From positions 1-8,570 of the forward strand of contig JAUXGC010000049.1 in NCBI GenBank assembly GCA_030622375.1: a stretch of DNA of 8,570 bases, written 5' to 3'. Made by a program: the position numbers and the translations under genes. This document shows, one piece after another, positions 6,062-8,570 of the stretch (within the stretch, counting starts at the first letter, position 1; each line of letters opens with the position of its first letter). Source of the DNA: Sulfurovum sp. (GTDB lineage: Bacteria; Campylobacterota; Campylobacteria; Campylobacterales; Sulfurovaceae). Under the pieces are notes generated by a model. The model had not been told where the DNA came from, made no database searches, and saw only the letters and a list, made by a program, of their open reading frames with translations.

Positions 6062-7633
6062 TTAAAACGACCAGTGGTCTCTTTTATTTCTCCATGGAGA
6101 ATATGGTTTATCCCAGTAACTTGGAAGCTCTTGACCCTCATTAATATTTTGAAAATATTTCTCTTCATGAGCATGAATTTCAGCTCTAATTTCACTTACA
6201 TATTTTCTTTGTAATTTTTCATCTATTCTGGATTGAGGTAGGTTCTCCTCAACTAACTCTTCGTCAAATTTCTCTTTGTAAAACTCTTTATTTAAAAAAC
6301 TACAAATATTAATAACATCTCTTTTTGCATTACCTAGACAGCTAGTTGCTCCTGGAGATGGTGTCATATTGAAAACAATTCCATTACCTGTATTTATAGA
6401 GGCTTCTCCAAGCATCAGTTTTTTATCTTTTTTATTGAGCACCTGTGGACGAATACCGCCAAAACCTTCTGCATAGACTATGTCGTCAATCCCAAGAGAC
6501 GGGATAATTTTTCTCGCATCTTTTACAAAAAGTTTTTTATTTATATATGGTATTTCAAATAAAAAATTTCTCATAATGTAGTTTCTGATATCACTATCTT
6601 TCAGTAAGTCATAAAATATTTTTAGGATACTCTTATCAAATCTAAGCGTCTTCCAAAAATCCATATAGGTTCCTGATTTAAATCGCTCTAATTTTGGTAA
6701 AACAAGTGCAGTTGGTCCAAACCTTGTAAGACCATTTGCTAAAATGTCAGGGTCTCCATGAAGTGCAGCAAATGGAAGTTTTGGATTTTGTACCATATAG
6801 ACTTTACCATTTAACATATTTTGATTTGTCATATAAAAACTTCCTGCCATAGGAAGAGTGGCATACTCTAGCCCATAACCCATTTTGTGTGCAAGAAAAA
6901 GTGAGTGTGCCCCAGCATTTACAACAACATAGTTTGAATAATAAGTTTCTGTTGCTGTTTTAATTTCATATTCATTATCAGAAATCTTAGTGATGCTTAT
7001 CACTTCTGAGTTTAAAAATAGATCTACTTTTGTATCTAGTTGATTTTTTGCGTTTTCCATAAGATTTTTTGTCATTTTGCCATAATCAACCGTTGTCCAC
7101 TCTCCTGTAGAGCCTATACCTACCACAGTTTCTGGTCTTTCATCTCCATTTTCATCAAAAACTAATTTAGGCTCAATAGTTTTTAAATGCTCCTTGTCCC
7201 ACACTTGAAGGTTGGGAAATAGTTCTTTAAACTCTTCGTAACGCTCTAGCATAAATTCAACTTCTCTGTCACCTATGCCAAGAGCCATTTTTTGGTGAGA
7301 GAATATGACCTTATTTTCCAATTTATACTGCAAACAGTATTTCTCTACCATTTTGGCAGTCTGTTTTGTGATGGATGCTTTTGAGACAGTATAGTTTGTC
7401 TCAATATCACCAAAGTGTATAGTTTGAGAGTTGGCTTTTCCTTGTGTATTTAGAGTAGCTACATCACCGTATTTCTCTAAAACAGCTACTGTTTTTACAT
7501 CTGTATATCTGGCCAATTCATACGCCAAAGCAGCACCAGAGATGCCAGCACCAACTATTAGTACTTCATAACTATTTTTTTTTAAATTTGCTGTATTAGA
7601 AGCTTGATGTATTGAATTTTTATCTGCTATCAT
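6062..7633 (-). CDS. mqo: Malate:quinone oxidoreductase (FAD-dependent, membrane-associated)
   Basis: Mqo oxidises malate to oxaloacetate in the TCA cycle and passes electrons to the quinone pool; many Campylobacterota use it for malate oxidation. The 523-residue protein has the FAD-binding Rossmann motif VLIVGAGISGAALAYELA at 24-41 (GAGISG 28-33), ending with an acidic residue at the expected second strand (LEK, 52-54). TGEWTTVDYGKMTK at 176-189, EGFGGIRPQVL at 389-399 and NMTPSPGATSCLGNA at 422-436 are typical of the family. No membrane helix is evident, fitting a peripheral protein. The N-terminus carries about 20 extra polar residues before the Rossmann strand, and the C-terminus a charged tail of about 80 residues ending in a Trp/Arg-rich stretch. 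ATG at 7631-7633 has AAGG at 7643-7646 upstream. No alternative start is seen before the FAD motif. Confidence 0.9.
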   Translation of the reverse strand: MIADKNSIHQASNTANLKKNSYEVLIVGAGISGAALAYELARYTDVKTVAVLEKYGDVATLNTQGKANSQTIHFGDIETNYTVSKASITKQTAKMVEKYCLQYKLENKVIFSHQKMALGIGDREVEFMLERYEEFKELFPNLQVWDKEHLKTIEPKLVFDENGDERPETVVGIGSTGEWTTVDYGKMTKNLMENAKNQLDTKVDLFLNSEVISITKISDNEYEIKTATETYYSNYVVVNAGAHSLFLAHKMGYGLEYATLPMAGSFYMTNQNMLNGKVYMVQNPKLPFAALHGDPDILANGLTRFGPTALVLPKLERFKSGTYMDFWKTLRFDKSILKIFYDLLKDSDIRNYIMRNFLFEIPYINKKLFVKDARKIIPSLGIDDIVYAEGFGGIRPQVLNKKDKKLMLGEASINTGNGIVFNMTPSPGATSCLGNAKRDVINICSFLNKEFYKEKFDEELVEENLPQSRIDEKLQRKYVSEIRAEIHAHEEKYFQNINEGQELPSYWDKPYSPWRNKRDHWSF

Positions 7634-7665
7634 TTTTATCTGCCTTGGATTTTTTATATGCAGAA

Positions 7666-7674
7666 ATTATAACA
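7666..7674 (-). promoter_or_regulatory. Extended -10 promoter of mqo
   Basis: Minus-strand TGTTATAAT is a perfect extended -10 (TGnTATAAT) in the 50-base gap after htpX, about 32 bases before the mqo ATG. Initiation would fall near 7659, leaving a short leader with the AAGG ribosome site at 7643-7646. No good -35 is visible, which is acceptable for an extended -10. It makes mqo-rnr a separate transcription unit from htpX, or an added start within it. Confidence 0.6.
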
Positions 7675-7683
7675 TAGAAGATG

Positions 7684-8511
7684 TTATTTTAACGCTTCAA
7701 GTCTCTCTATTCTCTGTTGAGTGCTTGGGTGTGTGCTAAATAGTTTTTTGAGTGACATATCTCTACCTGTAAATGGGTTTATGATAAACATATGTGCAGT
7801 TTGAGGGTCTGCATCTGGTATTATTGTGCCTCTTGCATAGCTATCTAGTTTGCCCAATGCACTCTGTAGCCACTCAGGGTGACCTGTCATACTAGCTGCA
7901 CCAGCATCAGCCATAAATTCTCTGTTTCTGCTCACCATCATCTGTATAAGAGTTGCAGCCATAGGCATTATGAACATAAGAGCAAGTGTAATGATTATAT
8001 TGGGTCTATCTCGCCCACCACCAAAAAACATTCCAAACTGTGCAAGCATAGCGATGGCTCCTGCAATCGTTGCTGTTACTGTGCCTATAAGAATATCATA
8101 ATGCTTGATGTGACTGAGTTCATGGGCTATAACAGCTTCAATCTCTTCTTTGCTAAGCAAACTTAAAAGACCTTCCGTAACTGCTACAGCGGCATTTTCA
8201 TAGTTTCTACCTGTTGCAAAAGCATTAGGTTGTTCACCAGGTATTATGTAGAGAGCCGGCATAGGTAGATTGGCACGAATGGTTAGACTATCTACAATCT
8301 CATAGAGTCCCGAGGCAGAGTTTTTATCTACAGGTGTGGCGTTATAGTGTTTTAGCACTTGTTTGTCACTATAGTAATAAGCATAAAAGTTCATCCCTGT
8401 AGCAGCGATAAAAGCGATAATCATACCGGTTTGACCAGCTATCATACCTCCAAACCAAATAAAAAGTAGTGTAAGAGATGTCATGAGAGCATAAGTTTTA
8501 AACTGTTCCAT
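7684..8511 (-). CDS. htpX: HtpX membrane zinc metalloprotease (M48B)
   Basis: HtpX is an inner-membrane endopeptidase that degrades misfolded membrane proteins, with its active site facing the cytoplasm. The 275-residue length is normal. Two hydrophobic segments (about 8-26 and 28-48) precede the catalytic region. The zinc motif HELSH at 130-134 gives H130, E131 and H134, and the third ligand is E198 in [11 protein letters not shown]. Two further hydrophobic segments (about 140-163 and 171-193) lie between. [13 protein letters not shown] at 259-271 is the conserved C-terminal motif. ATG at 8509-8511 has AAGGA at 8517-8521, five bases upstream. The gene is complete. It ends 50 bases before mqo with no terminator hairpin between. 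Confidence 0.95.
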   Translation of the reverse strand: MEQFKTYALMTSLTLLFIWFGGMIAGQTGMIIAFIAATGMNFYAYYYSDKQVLKHYNATPVDKNSASGLYEIVDSLTIRANLPMPALYIIPGEQPNAFATGRNYENAAVAVTEGLLSLLSKEEIEAVIAHELSHIKHYDILIGTVTATIAGAIAMLAQFGMFFGGGRDRPNIIITLALMFIMPMAATLIQMMVSRNREFMADAGAASMTGHPEWLQSALGKLDSYARGTIIPDADPQTAHMFIINPFTGRDMSLKKLFSTHPSTQQRIERLEALK

Positions 8512-8536
8512 TATTGTCCTTATTAAATTATCTATT

Positions 8537-8567
8537 TATATAAATCTATAATAGCAAAAAAGTGCAA
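8537..8567 (-). promoter_or_regulatory. Possible htpX promoter
   Basis: The AT-rich 49 bases before the htpX ribosome site offer two readings on the minus strand: TTGCAC (8567-8562) with TATATA (8542-8537) at 19 bases, or an extended -10 TGCTATTAT (8556-8548). Either would give a short leader. The region is cut by the window end, so sequence further upstream is unseen. Confidence 0.3.
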
Positions 8568-8570
8568 ATA

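Noticed and set aside
7879..8166. Plus-strand open frame of 95 codons opposite htpX
   Set aside because: It covers the HtpX zinc-motif region in antisense; its His/Cys/Ser-rich composition is a by-product of the real coding strand.
8551..8568. Sigma-54-like element (TTGCAC…TTTTGCT) before htpX
   Set aside because: The upstream GG is TG and the spacing to the GC is one base short of the -24/-12 rule.

Overview
All recognisable genes lie on the minus strand, so transcription runs from high to low coordinates: htpX, mqo, rnr, a cytosine-5 DNA methyltransferase, a restriction endonuclease, a short methyltransferase remnant, holA, rpsF and ssb (cut by the window start). The AT-rich sequence, the quinone-linked malate dehydrogenase and the gene run rnr–holA–rpsF–ssb point to a Campylobacterota (epsilonproteobacterial) chromosome, perhaps a Sulfurimonas- or Sulfurovum-like organism. 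The phylum is a fairly safe inference; the genus is a guess.

Layout. 7684-8511 encodes the membrane zinc protease HtpX. 6062-7633 encodes malate:quinone oxidoreductase, with a good extended -10 promoter just upstream (7666-7674). 4092-6059 encodes RNase R, starting 2 bases after the mqo stop. 3073-4005 and 1941-3068 form a type II restriction-modification pair (methyltransferase first), with its own promoter (4039-4068) in the 86-base gap after rnr. 1831-1944 is a 37-codon open frame whose first ~26 residues look like the N-terminus of a different cytosine-5 methyltransferase. It overlaps the endonuclease stop (ATGA) and the holA start (TAATG). 854-1831 encodes the DNA polymerase III delta subunit. 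A 124-base leader holds a possible promoter and two adjacent small hairpins. 322-729 encodes ribosomal protein S6 (GTG start) and 1-294 encodes the N-terminal 98 residues of SSB.

Reading. In Campylobacterota rnr, holA, rpsF, ssb and rpsR usually sit together, so the restriction-modification cassette looks like an accessory insertion exactly between rnr and holA. Support: the two genes are visibly more AT-rich than rnr or holA; they bring a promoter; the truncated second methyltransferase lies at the holA-side edge; and a 7-base direct repeat (GTAAAAG) marks both edges (4089-4095 and 1863-1869). The cassette has no terminator before holA, so transcription, and probably translation, of an essential replication gene may now pass through it.

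The housekeeping genes cover protein quality control at the inner membrane (htpX), the TCA cycle and electron entry to the quinone pool (mqo), RNA decay (rnr), the clamp loader (holA), the ribosome (rpsF) and single-stranded DNA binding (ssb). No tRNA, rRNA, CRISPR array, insertion sequence or origin was seen. No gene-free stretch exceeds 300 bases.
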